The notes under the pieces: generated by a model
Told to the model about the DNA's origin: nothing
Seen by the model: the letters and a program-made list of their open reading frames with translations, nothing else
Databases searched by the model: none
Part shown: piece after piece, positions 1 to 9,224 of the stretch
Layout: each line of letters starts with the position of its first letter
Numbering within the stretch: position 1 is the stretch's first letter
Made by a program: the position numbers and the translations under genes
NCBI GenBank assembly: GCA_963849095.1
Contig: CAWKGA010000001.1
Coordinates: 806,001 to 870,000, forward strand
Direction: 5' to 3'
Length of the DNA: 64,000 nucleotides
Source of the DNA: JASHUC01 sp963849095
GTDB taxonomy: Bacteria > Pseudomonadota > Gammaproteobacteria > Steroidobacterales > Steroidobacteraceae

Positions 1-579
1 GTCAAGCAGAGGTATCCTCGTATCGAAGTCCCCTTCACCCGGCCGGCGCACCTGGCGCAGTCGGCGAGCACTTCGGCGGAGGTGGTTTTGCACGCCGTGG
101 AGCACTTCGAGGCGATCGGCAACGCTGTCGACGCCGTGGTCTTGCTCCAGCCGACGTGTCCGTTTCGTGAATCCGAGGAAGTGGACCGGGCGATCGAAGT
201 GTTCGAGGCGGAGAAGCTGACGAGTCTCGTGGGTGTATCCCGCGTGTGGCACCATCCGTCCGATTTCGTTTGCGGCGACACCGAGGATCCCCGCAAGCTG
301 CAATTTATATTTCGGCGGAAGGACTGGCAGCGACGCCAGGACTTCCCCGAAGTATGGTTCGTGACCGGAGCGCTGTATATTTGTCGTGTAGAGTTCCTGC
401 GCGAGGCCGGGAATTTCCTCGACGAGAACACCCGGCTATTTCCGATGCACGAGGAGACCATGGTTGATATCGATTCGCCGTTCGATCTCGCGATTGCGAG
501 AGGTCTCGTCGCAATTGGCGCCGTGGGCCCAACCGGGCGAGGAAGGCGGCTATCTCAATTCGGGGCGCAGTTGCCGTAA
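1..579 (+). CDS. CMP-N-acylneuraminate (nonulosonate) cytidylyltransferase, 5'-truncated
   Basis: The reading frame is open from base 1, so the N-terminus, including the CTP-binding loop, lies left of the window. The visible 192 residues carry two NeuA/LegF/PseF hallmarks: LLQPTCPFR in the middle and VDIDSPFDLAIARGL near the C-terminus. The family activates sialic, legionaminic or pseudaminic acid with CTP in the cytoplasm for transfer to surface glycans. A CDP-glycerol/polysialyltransferase-like gene lies downstream, which fits a nonulosonate-containing polysaccharide. Which nine-carbon sugar is activated cannot be told from this fragment. Confidence 0.8.
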   Translation, partial: VKQRYPRIEVPFTRPAHLAQSASTSAEVVLHAVEHFEAIGNAVDAVVLLQPTCPFRESEEVDRAIEVFEAEKLTSLVGVSRVWHHPSDFVCGDTEDPRKLQFIFRRKDWQRRQDFPEVWFVTGALYICRVEFLREAGNFLDENTRLFPMHEETMVDIDSPFDLAIARGLVAIGAVGPTGRGRRLSQFGAQLP

Positions 580-613
580 GTCCGCTGCCGTGCACGATCA
601 GTTCCTCGAAACT

Positions 614-647
614 CACTCACGACGCGCACGAACGCGCGTCGTGAGTG
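614..647. other. Perfect 14-bp inverted repeat (hairpin)
   Basis: The arms CACTCACGACGCGC-like (614-627) and their complement (634-647) pair without mismatch around a 6-base loop. No T-run follows on either strand. It is therefore a strong RNA hairpin or a protein-binding palindrome rather than a classic intrinsic terminator. It sits between the cytidylyltransferase stop and the next ORF. Confidence 0.6.
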
Positions 648-660
648 GTGCGGTGGTCTG

Positions 661-1092
661 ATGGATAGCGCGATCAAGGATTTCTATGAGCGGACCGCCG
701 ATCGCGTCTGGTCTCTGACAATACCCGGTGAATCGCAGGTCGACACAACAAGCAGCTATAAGGGGCAGTTGCTGAAGGAGTTCCAGCGGGAGCGTGGATT
801 GTTTACCGCCTATTCCAAAAGTTTGGACGAAAGTTGTAATAGGAGCTTAAATACCATCGTTTCGGCGCTCTCCCGCGAGCGCTGGTGGAACTGCGGCTGG
901 AGTGGAGGACGCTTGCATACGTCTGCGAAGAGGGCGTTTGCAGTCTTGCTGCGTGATACGGGGTGGAAACGTTGCCGATGGTGGGGGTGGAGGTGGGGCA
1001 ATAGATTGTTAGGACGGCGTCGGAGGATTCCCGGACTGCAGTCAGGGAAGATCGTCGCAAGTTGCTTGAATTCCGTGAACACACGGCGGTAA
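661..1092 (+). CDS. Short unrecognised ORF, possibly a decayed gene
   Basis: The first ~75 codons encode a plausible polar protein (start MDSAIKDFYERTADRVW). From about base 880 the frame becomes Trp/Arg-rich and looks non-coding. In another frame the same stretch reads ALVELRLEWRTLAYVCEEG and then meets in-frame stops. The pattern suggests a frameshifted or eroded gene between the cytidylyltransferase and the next transferase. I recognise no family, and a genuine small protein is not excluded. Confidence 0.3.
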   Translation: MDSAIKDFYERTADRVWSLTIPGESQVDTTSSYKGQLLKEFQRERGLFTAYSKSLDESCNRSLNTIVSALSRERWWNCGWSGGRLHTSAKRAFAVLLRDTGWKRCRWWGWRWGNRLLGRRRRIPGLQSGKIVASCLNSVNTRR

Positions 1093-1098
1093 CTCACT

Positions 1099-2514
1099 GT
1101 GCTCGCGCATACGGAGAATTCGACTAATAGCGCTCCGGACGCCGAAATATCGGGCATTCCAGGCGTACCGCGAGTTTTATTCTACGATTACTGGACGAAA
1201 GGGCTCGATAAGTTCACGAGAATTTTCGAAGGCTCACGGGAACCGGCCGACCTTCAGCTGCTACACACGGGGTCGTTTCGGGACCGCAAGGCGCCTAGGG
1301 CCGAGGTCCTGCGCGGGATTCCGTGTACAGACATTTCCATGTTCAGACCGAGGGGTCTCGAGAGCATCCTGGCGACCGTACAGCCGGACGTCGTGGTCGG
1401 TCTGAACGCGCAGACACTATTCGACCGGGCGATGTTCCTGACGTGCCAGAGGGTTGGGATACCGACGGTGTTCCTCCAGCACGGCGTTTGGCCAGAGCCC
1501 GACCAGCGGGTCGGCTATGCAGCACAAATGAACGCTGGGTTCGGCGTATCCGATTATTTGCGGCGCATTCCGGCGTTTGCATATTGGATTCCGACCTATT
1601 TCCGGGCGCGATCCAATTCCTGGCGTGAAGTGACACCGTGGAGGGTCGTGAGCGCCCACGTATTCAAACCGGGGTCTGCACATCTGATGCCGCTGCACGC
1701 AACTGAGCTGTGGCCCACGAAGGCTCTCGTCTTTTCGCAGCAGGACGCCGATCAGCTCATCGGATATTACAAGATGCCTGAGGATCGCATCGAAGTCATT
1801 GGGAATCCTGAACTCGATGCTGTGGCCCGTCGACGTCGCACACCCGTATCGGCTGAAGTGCGGGCTTCGGCACTGGCTCGCATCGGATTGAAGGCGGATG
1901 TCCCGACGCTCTGCTACTTAGAAGAAGGATTCGTCGAGCAGCAGCACTTTGCAGGTTGGTCGTCCGACCGTCGGACGCAGGCCCTGAAGGAGATCTCCGC
2001 GGTGTGTGCGGGGCTTAGGATCCAGCTACTCGTACGACCACATCCGGCGAGCAACGCCGCAGAGATGCACGCCGCGTTGTCCTCGCAATCGCACGCGGTG
2101 GTGAGTCGGGACTTGAGCCTGGACGAGTCCCTCGACTTCTCGGCGGCCGTAGTAGGAATGTTCAGCACTGCCCTCGATTCCGCGTTGGCGTTGGGAAGGC
2201 CCATCGTCGTGCCCATCTGGCATGCGCCGGATCTCGAGCCACTCTCGCCTTACTTGCGCCACGAGGCGGGCGCTCGCGCGCAGAATCCCGAGCAACTCCG
2301 CGCGCTCATTCGGCGCATCCTCGACGGCGATCCACCTACTACACATGCGGAGAGATACGTACGTCTACGACTCGGACCGATGGATGGGTGTGCCGCCGAT
2401 CGCGCGCGGGCGGCGATCTTGAGCCGCGCCCGGAGCCATCTCGGTCTCGACCGGGCCGAGCGGACGTTGGTGTGGCAAAAAGAGATCGGGTCCCAGCTCT
2501 ATGTGGACCGGTGA
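1099..2514 (+). CDS. CDP-glycerol glycerophosphotransferase/polysialyltransferase-like GT-B enzyme
   Basis: The 471-residue cytoplasmic protein starts at a GTG. Its second half has the GT-B donor-site pattern of the CDP-glycerol/sialyltransferase superfamily: IEVIGNPELD, LLVRPHPASN, and a Ser-Thr-Ala-Leu-Asp segment followed by LGRPIVV. The N-terminal half has VFLQHGVWPEP, the usual Gln-His-Gly acceptor loop. Linkage to a CMP-nonulosonate synthetase suggests that it transfers that sugar. The glycerol-phosphate alternative is also possible because the fold is shared. No membrane segment is evident. Confidence 0.65.
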   Translation: MLAHTENSTNSAPDAEISGIPGVPRVLFYDYWTKGLDKFTRIFEGSREPADLQLLHTGSFRDRKAPRAEVLRGIPCTDISMFRPRGLESILATVQPDVVVGLNAQTLFDRAMFLTCQRVGIPTVFLQHGVWPEPDQRVGYAAQMNAGFGVSDYLRRIPAFAYWIPTYFRARSNSWREVTPWRVVSAHVFKPGSAHLMPLHATELWPTKALVFSQQDADQLIGYYKMPEDRIEVIGNPELDAVARRRRTPVSAEVRASALARIGLKADVPTLCYLEEGFVEQQHFAGWSSDRRTQALKEISAVCAGLRIQLLVRPHPASNAAEMHAALSSQSHAVVSRDLSLDESLDFSAAVVGMFSTALDSALALGRPIVVPIWHAPDLEPLSPYLRHEAGARAQNPEQLRALIRRILDGDPPTTHAERYVRLRLGPMDGCAADRARAAILSRARSHLGLDRAERTLVWQKEIGSQLYVDR

Positions 2515-2660
2515 GATGCGAAGGTCTGCGAGTTGGCTAGGGATCGCGTCTTTGGGATGCGACAGCAATCGACCGCTAGTGGTTCGCTTTGGCCGGTCCT
2601 CCTTTTTCAGGTAACGGACGATGCGGAGTCTTCGGGGTTCGGGATATTCGAGAGCGCCCT

Positions 2661-3551
2661 ATGGATGAGTTGCATAACAAGGAAACATCGCGGCTGATCG
2701 CAATCACGTCATTGCCTCGCTGCATTAACAAGGACATCAAGTCCGGCGCAAGTCTTGCGGGTGATGATCTGACGGAAGAGGGTTTGAAGAGATGGTTTGC
2801 CGAGGAGCGGGAGGCCTTTTATCACGACAACGCCGGAAATAGCGAGGTTGATCCGTGGTACGCCTACATGCGGTATCTGAATGAAAGGCTCGGCTTCTCC
2901 AGATTGAAACTAGCCCCATCCAGGGGGCGATCCGTCCTGGTTCTTGGGCCTGGGTCCGGAATCGAGATCGATCACTTTGCTACGAGTCATCCTGACTGGG
3001 AGCTTTGCTTCTATGAGGCGTCGGATAACTTCAAATCGGAGTTAAAGGCGAGGTACCCACATTCGTCGATAGTGGACGCGATTCCTGCGGGCAACGTCTC
3101 GCTCGAAAGTGGAACACAGGATCTCGTGTGTGCCTTTTCGGTCTTGCACCACGTTCCGAACGTATCTCGCGTGATGGGGGAGATCCATCGAGTGCTGAAA
3201 CCCGGCGGAATTCTTCTCATAAGGGAGCCTTGCTCGTCTATGGGTGATTGGCGCTTGCCTCGCTCCGCAACACCAAATGAGCGGGGAATTGGGCGCAACT
3301 TTCTGTTGAACAAGGCCTTGACGATAGGATTCGAGGTCACGATGAGGCCACGCCCCGTCCTGTTCGCACCCCTGAACACATTTCTGAAAAAGCTCCGAGC
3401 GGACTCGTTGCTTCCAGCAAGCATGCTCTTTTGGATCGATAGGTTGGCTTCGAGAGCAATCTCGTGGAATGACTGGTACTGGCGCGACAGGTGGTACAAG
3501 AAACTCGGTCCGTCTGCTTATTTTTACGTCTTTCGCAAGTCTCAACATTGA
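2661..3551 (+). CDS. Class I SAM-dependent methyltransferase
   Basis: The protein is 296 residues from the ATG at 2661 (MDELHNKE). An upstream in-frame start at 2589 would add an unlikely 24-residue tail. Motif I is VLVLGPGSGIEID, and the Methyltransf_11 motif LKPGGILLIREP follows FSVLHHVPN. Such enzymes in polysaccharide clusters O- or N-methylate sugars or cap glycan chains, and the acceptor here is unknown. The next gene (flippase) starts 68 bp downstream on the same strand. The sequence here looks more A/T-rich than the rest of the window, as is common in O-antigen loci. Confidence 0.75.
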   Translation: MDELHNKETSRLIAITSLPRCINKDIKSGASLAGDDLTEEGLKRWFAEEREAFYHDNAGNSEVDPWYAYMRYLNERLGFSRLKLAPSRGRSVLVLGPGSGIEIDHFATSHPDWELCFYEASDNFKSELKARYPHSSIVDAIPAGNVSLESGTQDLVCAFSVLHHVPNVSRVMGEIHRVLKPGGILLIREPCSSMGDWRLPRSATPNERGIGRNFLLNKALTIGFEVTMRPRPVLFAPLNTFLKKLRADSLLPASMLFWIDRLASRAISWNDWYWRDRWYKKLGPSAYFYVFRKSQH

Positions 3552-3619
3552 TTCGCCGCACATTGAGCAATCGAGTTCGAACTCCGCGGACGGAAAGCGA
3601 CGCTATAGTCGCACCGGAT

Positions 3620-5029
3620 ATGAGCAGCCGACCCGGCTCACGGTCTCTCGTGTTTTACGCCGGTCTCTACGGCGGCGCATCGATAGTAGTGAGACTGGCA
3701 GGCTTTGCACTTTCTTTCGTGCTCGCGAGGACGCTCTCGATCTCGGAATACGCAAACTTTGGGCTGCTATATTCGCTGCAACAGGGCGTCGCGACTTTCG
3801 CTCTAGCGGGAATTGTGGAGGCCGTCATTGGCCTGCTCAACGAATACCGGTTGCGGGGGCAATTATCGAGCCTATTTTCGTCAGCGAACCTCGCGATGTT
3901 GTCGGTCGCGGCAGCGACCGCGCTTGGGTCCGTAGCCGTCTGGGCGGTGCTCCTGAGATCGATTGACGCTGCTACATACGTCAGTGCCCTCGGGTGCGGG
4001 TTGCTGCTCGCGATAGCCTCGTACCAGTCACAAGTCGTTAGACTGGAGGAGCGACACCTCTGGTCATTCCTTCTCACTCTTGTCCCATCGCTTGGTGTCA
4101 GCGCAGGGGCGTTCATCGCCTTTTGCCTGTATCCGACGGTCTCGGCATTCTATCGTGGTGGGGCCCTTGGTGCCCTAACTTGTCTAGGCTTTGTCTGGGC
4201 CGATCGCGATAGTCACTCGCGAAGCGGCGCAAATCTGATCGAGATACGTCGCATACTACGACGCGCGGCCCCGTTCATGGGAGTCGCATTCCTGGGATGG
4301 CTGAGCGGTTATGGCAACAATTACGTCATAAGCGCAGTTTTCAGACCAGCTGAGGTTGCCAAATTCACATTTTCATTAACTCTATTTTCGTTGATGCTCT
4401 TGATCGCGAACTCCCTCAATCAGGTATGGTCGCCGCGTTTTTATCGCGTCCTTCATGAGCAACCTTACGAAGAGGTAGAGCGTCGAAACACGAGCTTCTT
4501 CCGGCTTCTGAGCTGTTCTCTCGGCGCGGCCGGTGGACTTGTGGTCCTCCTGTTCCCTTGGGCGATGCAATTCGCCGGCGGACATCTTTCAGCTTTCCGG
4601 TCACTCGGGCTCCAGGTCGGACTGCTGTTCGCGGGATCCGTCCTTCTGACTCCGTGGTGGCATTGCTACAACCACTTTCTGGCGCATGGCATTGGTGTGG
4701 CGGTTCTCAACATCACCTTGGTGACGAGCGCGGTCGGTCTTTGTGTGTGGGTGGCGCTGATGTTGCTGCTGGGACCAATCGGCATCTACATTGGATTCCC
4801 GGCACAGATGATGTTGAGATCGTTGGGAATTGTGATGCTCGCTCGGCGTCGGTGGCCGGTCAGAATCAGTTGGGACGGGGTTTTGTTGGGGCTTGCTATG
4901 ATTGGAGGCGGCTGGTTCCTTTCGACCATGCGAATCTCGCTGGTGATATCCCTATCGGCCTACGGCGTAGCAATCGTTGCGCTCGTTAGTGCGTTACGTC
5001 GTGACGTGTTGCGAGCCGTGACAGCGTGA
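3620..5029 (+). CDS. Wzx-type polysaccharide flippase (MOP superfamily)
   Basis: This is a 469-residue, highly hydrophobic protein with about 12 predicted membrane spans. The start at 3620 (MSSRPGSRSLVFYAGLYGG) puts the first helix in the usual place, whereas the longer frame from 3491 overlaps the methyltransferase gene and adds a polar tail. Family members flip undecaprenyl-linked repeat units across the inner membrane. Its stop overlaps the GTG of the following Wzy/WaaL-like gene by 4 bp, implying translational coupling. Assignment rests on topology, length and context; no single motif is diagnostic. Confidence 0.75.
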   Translation: MSSRPGSRSLVFYAGLYGGASIVVRLAGFALSFVLARTLSISEYANFGLLYSLQQGVATFALAGIVEAVIGLLNEYRLRGQLSSLFSSANLAMLSVAAATALGSVAVWAVLLRSIDAATYVSALGCGLLLAIASYQSQVVRLEERHLWSFLLTLVPSLGVSAGAFIAFCLYPTVSAFYRGGALGALTCLGFVWADRDSHSRSGANLIEIRRILRRAAPFMGVAFLGWLSGYGNNYVISAVFRPAEVAKFTFSLTLFSLMLLIANSLNQVWSPRFYRVLHEQPYEEVERRNTSFFRLLSCSLGAAGGLVVLLFPWAMQFAGGHLSAFRSLGLQVGLLFAGSVLLTPWWHCYNHFLAHGIGVAVLNITLVTSAVGLCVWVALMLLLGPIGIYIGFPAQMMLRSLGIVMLARRRWPVRISWDGVLLGLAMIGGGWFLSTMRISLVISLSAYGVAIVALVSALRRDVLRAVTA

Positions 5030-6282
5030 ACGTCGCACATGTGTCAAGGGCTTACGCGTTCCTCCAAGGGGGTGATCGCGAGATTCGCGCTACGCGTGTT
5101 CTTCTGTTCGCTGCGCTGCTTGCCCCAATCTCGGTCCAGGTGGCAGGCGATGGAGTAAGTGCGAACTATCTGTTCGGATTGCTTCTCATAGCGCCGATGG
5201 GTTACGTGGCGAACAGAGATGCGACAGTTTATGCGGTGTTCAGTGTACTGTCATTTCTCTGCGGGATCTTGTTGTACTCTCATTTCGATCCGTACTTCCT
5301 CCTTCGGCAGACTGCCAGCTTCACCATTACGCTCATTGGAATTCTGCTGCTGTTCGTACGGCTGGGCGTCAGTCTGGAGGAGTTCCTTTCCGCTGCCGTT
5401 GTCGCATCGGTTGCATATGCCGCATTCGCTGTGTTGATGGTCACGACCAAGGGATTCTCGCTCGCGGACATCTACTTGATAAAGGGCGGACTGCGCGAGT
5501 ACGTTCCGGACTGGCCGCAGCGCTATGTCGTCGTACTGCTGTTTGCCTTCTTCGTTTCGCTCGCGAGATGGTCGCGCGGTTACCGCTGGCAAATTGCCTC
5601 GGTGATCATCATCGCTTGCATTTTTCTGACGTTCTTACGTGCGGCATGGCTGGGAGTTCTCGGCGGTCTGGTCGCATACTATTTCGCCGGATGGCGAACA
5701 GGCGACCATGCACCTGATTTTCGACGTACTTCGCGAATTCACCTATACGTAGGTGCGACCGTCGCAGTGGGTCTGTTGATTTGGGCGTTGAGCCACGAGG
5801 ATATCCGAAGCGCCTTCTCGCTCATATTCGATAACATCATGAAGGTCGTGGCGATGAATCCCGCGGAGCTCAATCCCGACAGCAGCGCGGGCTACAGGCT
5901 TGAGGTGTGGTCGTCCATTCTCGAGGTGCTGACGAGAAACCCCATTTCCGGAACGGGATTTGCCGGTGTAAATCTCGTGGTGGAAGGTCTGGGGTCAGCC
6001 CACAATGAATATTTCGATGTTCTGCTGCGGACTGGGGCGATCGGCTTTCTCATTTACATGTGGTTTTGGACGAAGCTCCTGAGGCACTACTGGCGAACGG
6101 ACCGCGGCGTGACGGGCGGCTTGGTCGCGTTGCTGATCCTCGGCTGCTTTCATGAAACCACGAAGCTCTCATACGGAGCGCTCATATTCTTCTTCTTGCT
6201 CAACAAGGCGTATGAGGACGCGCGACCGAGCGGTCCGCCGCGCGTTCGGTCGACTGGCGCGCAAACATGTGTGCCATCGTAG
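5026..6282 (+). CDS. O-antigen polymerase/ligase-like membrane protein (Wzy/WaaL)
   Basis: The 418-residue integral membrane protein has 10-12 hydrophobic segments and a large periplasmic loop around residues 250-330. That loop ends in GTGFAGVN and SAHNEYFDVLLRTGAIG, the Wzy_C signature of O-antigen ligases and polymerases. The GTG start overlaps the flippase stop, and the 3' end overlaps the amidotransferase gene by 16 bp. With a flippase and an initiating transferase in the cluster, this fits a Wzx/Wzy-dependent pathway. Polymerase and ligase cannot be separated by eye. Confidence 0.75.
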   Translation: MNVAHVSRAYAFLQGGDREIRATRVLLFAALLAPISVQVAGDGVSANYLFGLLLIAPMGYVANRDATVYAVFSVLSFLCGILLYSHFDPYFLLRQTASFTITLIGILLLFVRLGVSLEEFLSAAVVASVAYAAFAVLMVTTKGFSLADIYLIKGGLREYVPDWPQRYVVVLLFAFFVSLARWSRGYRWQIASVIIIACIFLTFLRAAWLGVLGGLVAYYFAGWRTGDHAPDFRRTSRIHLYVGATVAVGLLIWALSHEDIRSAFSLIFDNIMKVVAMNPAELNPDSSAGYRLEVWSSILEVLTRNPISGTGFAGVNLVVEGLGSAHNEYFDVLLRTGAIGFLIYMWFWTKLLRHYWRTDRGVTGGLVALLILGCFHETTKLSYGALIFFFLLNKAYEDARPSGPPRVRSTGAQTCVPS

Positions 6283-8132
6283 GTATCGCCTCCTCTGAAG
6301 CAATCGCGAACCGTGACTGGCTTCGCTTTGGCCGAGACGCAATGAAGCATCGCGGTCCGGATGACGCCGGCGAGTGGTGGTCGGATGACGGTTGCGTCGG
6401 ATTTGGGCATCGCAGGCTCGCGATCATCGACCTTTCGGCGTCGGGCCATCAGCCGATGCAGGACGTGACCGGTGATCTCACCATCGTATTCAACGGGGAA
6501 ATTTACAACTTCCGTGACCTTAAGGGGGAGTTGTCGGGAAAGGGGCATCCCTTCAGATCGCAAAGTGACACAGAGGTGATTCTCGCCGCCTATCGCGAAT
6601 GGGGGACGGAATGCGTCACTCGCTTGAACGGAATGTTTGCGTTTGCGATATACGACAAGCGATCCCGAGAGCTGTTCCTCGCCCGCGATCGCGCGGGCGA
6701 GAAGCCTCTCTTCTACACCGATTCGTTCGGGGTGGTTCGATTCGCGTCCGAGCTCAAGGGACTCATGAAGGACTCCTCCCTCCGGCGCGCGATCGATCAC
6801 GAGGCCTTGGACTGCTATCTATCGATGGGATTCGTTCCGGGGGGGCGCTGCATCCTGAAGGATGTCAAGAAGCTGCCTCCGGCGCACGCGTTGGTGTACG
6901 AGCTCGATCGAGGGCGCTCGCACGTATGGCGCTATTGGGACCTGCCGGCCTATGAGGACCCTCTTGCGAGCGGCGGTCCAGGTGACACAGAGCTGCTCGA
7001 AGAGCTCGAATCGCTGCTCGAGGACGCCGTGCGCCGGCAGCTCGTGGCTGATGTTCCCGTCGGAATCCTGTTGAGCGGAGGAGTGGATTCGAGTCTGGTG
7101 ACGGCGATGGCGGCCCGAGCGGTGCCCAAAGTCAAGACGTTCACGGTCAGTTTCCCCGGATATTCGCGATACGACGAGGCGCCCCACGCGAGGCTGATAG
7201 CGAGAGCCTTCGATACCGAGCATCTGGAGCTGCGGGCGGATCGGACAACCGTCGATTTGCTGCCCGTCCTCGCGCGGCAGTATGACGAGCCGATCGTCGA
7301 CTCATCGATGATACCGACCTATCTGGTCACTCGCCTGATTCGCGAGCATTGTACCGTCGCCCTCGGAGGCGACGGCGGCGACGAGCTGTTCGACGGTTAC
7401 GAGCACTACAGCAGGCTTGCGCGAATGCGCGCGACGATGGGCAAGCTGCCACGGGCAATGCGAGCGCCGCTTGCGACGGCGGCCGGGCTGCTGCTGCCGG
7501 TCGGATTTATGGGGCGCAACTGGCTGCAGAGCATCGGCGGCGATTTGGAGTGCGGTGTGCCGCAGATAGCGTGCTACTTCGATCGGATGGTTCGACGCCG
7601 GCTGTTCGCCGAGTCCGGTAGCTGGCGGTGCGTGGCCGAAGGGATCTGGGAGGATTCGATACCTGCCGGCCGAGACTTGCTGGATCGGGCCGCGCGAAAC
7701 GACTTTCAGCATTACATGGCGGAAGACATCCTCGTCAAGGTGGATCGAGCGAGCATGCTTAATTCATTGGAGGTACGCGCTCCGCTCCTGGATTATCGAA
7801 TCACCGAGTTCGCTTTCGCGAAGGTACCTTCGTCCCTCAAGGCGACGGCTGTTGAGCGCAAAGTGCTCCTGAAGAGGCTCGCGGCACGAGTGTTGCCCGC
7901 GGAGTTCGATCTCAAGCGCAAACAAGGATTCTCGATTCCACTCGCGTCGTGGCTCAGGTCCGAGCCATGGCGGGGCTACTTCGAAGAGGTATTGCTCGAC
8001 TCGGGTAGCACGCTGTTCGACAGGAAGAAGCTGCGCCTGCTGTTGGCGGGGCACGCCAAGGGGCGGTCGAACAGCGAGCGGCTGTTCGCGCTTGTCGTCT
8101 TCGAGCTTTGGAGGCGAGAATACGGAGTGTGA
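6267..8132 (+). CDS. Asparagine synthetase-like glutamine amidotransferase (first copy)
   Basis: The 621-residue protein begins Met-Cys-Ala-Ile-Val-Gly, so Cys2 can serve as the glutaminase nucleophile. The N-terminal class II glutaminase domain (~1-210) shows HRGPDDAGEWW and IVFNGEIYNFRDL. The C-terminal ATP-pyrophosphatase domain carries GILLSGGVDSSLV near residue 267, and LGGDGGDELFDGYEHY follows. Within sugar loci such enzymes (for example WbpS) are thought to amidate uronic acids rather than make free asparagine. It overlaps the upstream Wzy-like gene, which argues for a role in the glycan pathway. Confidence 0.85.
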   Translation: MCAIVGIASSEAIANRDWLRFGRDAMKHRGPDDAGEWWSDDGCVGFGHRRLAIIDLSASGHQPMQDVTGDLTIVFNGEIYNFRDLKGELSGKGHPFRSQSDTEVILAAYREWGTECVTRLNGMFAFAIYDKRSRELFLARDRAGEKPLFYTDSFGVVRFASELKGLMKDSSLRRAIDHEALDCYLSMGFVPGGRCILKDVKKLPPAHALVYELDRGRSHVWRYWDLPAYEDPLASGGPGDTELLEELESLLEDAVRRQLVADVPVGILLSGGVDSSLVTAMAARAVPKVKTFTVSFPGYSRYDEAPHARLIARAFDTEHLELRADRTTVDLLPVLARQYDEPIVDSSMIPTYLVTRLIREHCTVALGGDGGDELFDGYEHYSRLARMRATMGKLPRAMRAPLATAAGLLLPVGFMGRNWLQSIGGDLECGVPQIACYFDRMVRRRLFAESGSWRCVAEGIWEDSIPAGRDLLDRAARNDFQHYMAEDILVKVDRASMLNSLEVRAPLLDYRITEFAFAKVPSSLKATAVERKVLLKRLAARVLPAEFDLKRKQGFSIPLASWLRSEPWRGYFEEVLLDSGSTLFDRKKLRLLLAGHAKGRSNSERLFALVVFELWRREYGV

Positions 8133-8225
8133 CTCGGCGAGCGAGTCGAAGTACCACGTACATAGCGCGTACAAATGCGGTCGTGAGCGCCGCAAATCCG
8201 GCTGTCGCAACTGGGTTCCCGACGA

Positions 8226-9224
8226 ATGCATCCAGAATTCGTTGATAGATTGAGGTGTCCGCGCTCGCGTGGCCGGCTGGCTCTCGAGGATGCGGAGGAA
8301 TGCGATCAAGGGATTCGCTCGGGGCGGCTCGTGAGCGAAGATGGATCGCATTGTTACCCCATCGAGCGGTTCGTTCCGAGGTTCGTTCCGCAAAGCAACT
8401 ACGCCGATAATTTCGGAATGCAATGGAACCGGTTTCGGAAGACTCAGCTCGACAGCCACTCGGGCCACTCGATCTCCGCGGATCGATTCTGGAAGTCGAC
8501 CGGATGGCCGGCCGCGCACCTGGCGGGTCGATGGGTTCTCGATATTGGCTGCGGCGCTGGGCGCTTCGCGGAAATCGCGCTGCAAGCGGGCGCCAACGTC
8601 GTCGCCGTCGACTATTCGTCCGCCGTGGATGCTTGCTACGCCAATCTTGGCCACCATCGTAACTTACATGTCGTGCAAGGCAACGTCTATGCGCTGCCCT
8701 TTGAAGAACAGAGGTTCTCGTACGTCTATTCTCTCGGCGTCCTGCAGCACACGCCGAACGTGCAGCGCGCAGTGCAAGCGCTGCCGGCGATGGCCAGAGA
8801 CGGCGGACGACTCTGCATCGACTTCTACGAGAAATCGTGGAGGAGCGCGGCGACGCCGAAGTACTGGCTTCGGCCCATCACGAAGCGCGTTCCACAGGAG
8901 CGGCTATTCTCTGCGCTGGAGAGGTGGGTTCCCCATTTGCTGGCGCTGAGTCGCGGCGTCGGGCGGTTGCCTCTGGCCGGTCGGATCCTCAAGCGACTCG
9001 TTCCCGTGGCGAATTACGAGGGCGTTCTCCCCCTCACCGAGACGCAGCTGCGCGAATGGGCCGTGCTGGACACCTTCGATTGGTTCTCACCCGCCTTCGA
9101 CAACCCGCAGACGGGTCGAACGGTCGCAGACTGGCTGAGGAGGATGGATGTTCGAGAGATCGAGGTGCTGAAAATCGGCCATCTGGTGGCCAGAGGAATC
9201 GTGGAGCATGCGCCTCGGGATTGA
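8226..9224 (+). CDS. SAM-dependent methyltransferase with Trm112-like N-terminus
   Basis: The 332-residue protein opens with a Trm112-like stretch (FVDRLRCPRSRGRLALED, then a YPIERFVPRF segment). A class I methyltransferase core follows, with VLDIGCGAGRFAEIAL and VAVDYS as motifs I and II and YSLGVLQHTPN as motif IV. Only one Cys of the usual Trm112 zinc set is clear, so metal binding is doubtful. The gene overlaps the following glycosyltransferase by 17 bp. The substrate is probably a lipid-linked sugar or nucleotide sugar, by context only. Confidence 0.75.
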   Translation: MHPEFVDRLRCPRSRGRLALEDAEECDQGIRSGRLVSEDGSHCYPIERFVPRFVPQSNYADNFGMQWNRFRKTQLDSHSGHSISADRFWKSTGWPAAHLAGRWVLDIGCGAGRFAEIALQAGANVVAVDYSSAVDACYANLGHHRNLHVVQGNVYALPFEEQRFSYVYSLGVLQHTPNVQRAVQALPAMARDGGRLCIDFYEKSWRSAATPKYWLRPITKRVPQERLFSALERWVPHLLALSRGVGRLPLAGRILKRLVPVANYEGVLPLTETQLREWAVLDTFDWFSPAFDNPQTGRTVADWLRRMDVREIEVLKIGHLVARGIVEHAPRD

